A DNA stretch of 7,142 nt, taken from Hyphomicrobiales bacterium (GTDB lineage Bacteria; Pseudomonadota; Alphaproteobacteria; Parvibaculales; Parvibaculaceae). This document shows positions 6,281 to 7,142 of the stretch, piece after piece. A program made the position numbers and the translations under genes. Within the stretch, counting starts at the first letter, position 1, and each line of letters begins with the position of its first letter. The notes beneath the pieces were generated by a model. The model searched no databases and was not told the DNA's origin. It was given only the letters and a program-made list of their open reading frames with translations. The stretch spans positions 1-7,142 of the forward strand of contig JAATFR010000355.1 of NCBI GenBank assembly GCA_015655095.1, given 5' to 3'.

Positions 6281-7142
6281 TCAGCGGAACCTGCCTCGCC
6301 ATGCTCCGCGGCACGCAGTTTGGGACGCAATTTGGTCATTCGCAAACTCTCGCGTGGCCTCCTTGAGCCAGTTGATGAAATCCCTTGTCCTGGGCTTTCC
6401 CGGTCGGGCGACCTCCACCGCATAGACATGATTGCTGTCGACCAAGCCAAAAGGTGCAACCAGCCGACCGCTTGCGACATCCCCTGCCACCAGATGCCAG
6501 GGGGCGATCGCAATGCCAAGGCTGTTCAGAGCTGCTTCGATGGTCATGTGATAATGATCGAAAATCCGGGTTGCGGGGGCATCACCGAAGCCTCTGCCGG
6601 TCAGCGACACCCATTCGCGCCAGACATCAGGGCGTGTCCGCGTCTCCAGCCGAGGCAGGGTCAGAAAATCCTCCGCCCGGTCCGGCGCGAGCGCGGGTGC
6701 GGCGACCAACGCCAGCTTTTCCGCGAAAAGCCGGGTGCAGGTCGCGGGCAACTGCGCTTGTGGCGGCAGAACCAGAATGCGGACATCGACCTGAACCTGC
6801 GCCTGCCGGTCATCGGTCGCGAGGCGGACATCATAGCGGGGGTGCCGGGCGGTAAAGTCGTGCAGGCGCGGAATAAGCCAGCGCATGGCAAAGGTGCTGA
6901 GACAGGCCACATCCAGAATGTGGCCGTCTCCCCGCCCGATCACGCGCAGCGCATCCTCGATCTGATCGAAGGCAGCCGTCAGTGCTGCGCCGAAGATCTG
7001 GCCCTCTGCGGTAAGCCGAGGGCGGTTGCGCGCGCCTTCGAACAACGGCGTACCGACGAAATCCTCCAGATGGCTGACATGGCGGCTGACCGCCCCATGC
7101 GTCACGCCCAGCTCGTCGGCGGCGCGCGAAATCTGGCCGTGG
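6281..7142 (-). CDS. LysR-family transcriptional regulator (GcvA-like), N-terminus beyond right edge
   Basis: The frame is open from the right edge to a TGA at 6281-6283, giving 286 residues, so only a short N-terminal piece is missing from a protein of about 300. A GTG at 7105 is not the true start: the frame continues upstream into a helix-turn-helix reading S-R-A-A-D-E-L-G-V-T-H-G-A-V-S-R, followed by H-L-E-D-F-V-G-T-P-L-F, the standard LysR DNA-binding segment. The effector domain begins near I-L-D-V-A-C-L-S-T-F-A and W-L-I-P-R-L, the form seen in the GcvA/AmpR-like subgroup. The C-terminus ends in an Arg-rich tail. Such proteins usually activate a divergently transcribed gene, which would lie to the right outside the window. 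The ligand is unknown. Confidence 0.9.
   Translation of the reverse strand, partial: HGQISRAADELGVTHGAVSRHVSHLEDFVGTPLFEGARNRPRLTAEGQIFGAALTAAFDQIEDALRVIGRGDGHILDVACLSTFAMRWLIPRLHDFTARHPRYDVRLATDDRQAQVQVDVRILVLPPQAQLPATCTRLFAEKLALVAAPALAPDRAEDFLTLPRLETRTRPDVWREWVSLTGRGFGDAPATRIFDHYHMTIEAALNSLGIAIAPWHLVAGDVASGRLVAPFGLVDSNHVYAVEVARPGKPRTRDFINWLKEATREFANDQIASQTACRGAWRGRFR

Noticed and set aside
5401..6314. Minus-strand open frames antisense to the cupin gene
   Set aside because: They overlap a well-supported cupin gene and the TetR start, and show no recognisable motif.
1..7142. CRISPR arrays, tRNA or rRNA genes, transposases
   Set aside because: No regularly spaced repeats, cloverleaf-like sequence, rRNA signature or transposase motif was seen on either strand.

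Overview
The window is a patchwork from a GC-rich bacterium, most likely a proteobacterium and possibly alphaproteobacterial. That guess rests on the GC-rich codon use and on the TetR, cupin and LysR genes at the right; no marker gene fixes the taxon. By eye, base composition changes in three steps: clearly AT-richer sequence (sampled lines about 37-48% GC) over roughly 1-3350, intermediate sequence over the Shedu gene (sampled lines about 52-70%), and GC-rich sequence at the far right (about 68% in one sampled line). This pattern suits a horizontally acquired defence-island segment (1-4515) beside ordinary regulatory genes.

The left part (1-3106, minus strand) is a tight three-gene cassette transcribed right to left: a HIT-like nucleotide-binding protein, a four-helix membrane protein, and a large protein that runs off the left edge. 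The first two genes overlap by 4 nt and the next pair is 9 nt apart. The large protein resembles the ATP-grasp (PPDK_N) domain of phosphoenolpyruvate synthase / pyruvate phosphate dikinase, apparently in two degenerate copies. I do not recognise this trio as a named system. Its make-up (two nucleotide-handling proteins plus a membrane protein), its foreign composition and its position next to a Shedu nuclease make it the best candidate here for an undescribed, possibly anti-phage, system.

The middle (3361-4515, minus) is a Shedu/DUF4263 PD-(D/E)XK nuclease with a TTG start and an ExE in place of the usual ExK. From 4516 to 4898 there is no convincing gene, only inverted repeats.

The right part holds a TetR-type repressor (minus) divergent from a small cupin protein (plus), with two sets of inverted repeats in the 82-nt gap between them. 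It ends with the C-terminal portion of a GcvA-like LysR regulator (minus) that runs off the right edge. These genes look like ordinary chromosomal or accessory metabolism and regulation.
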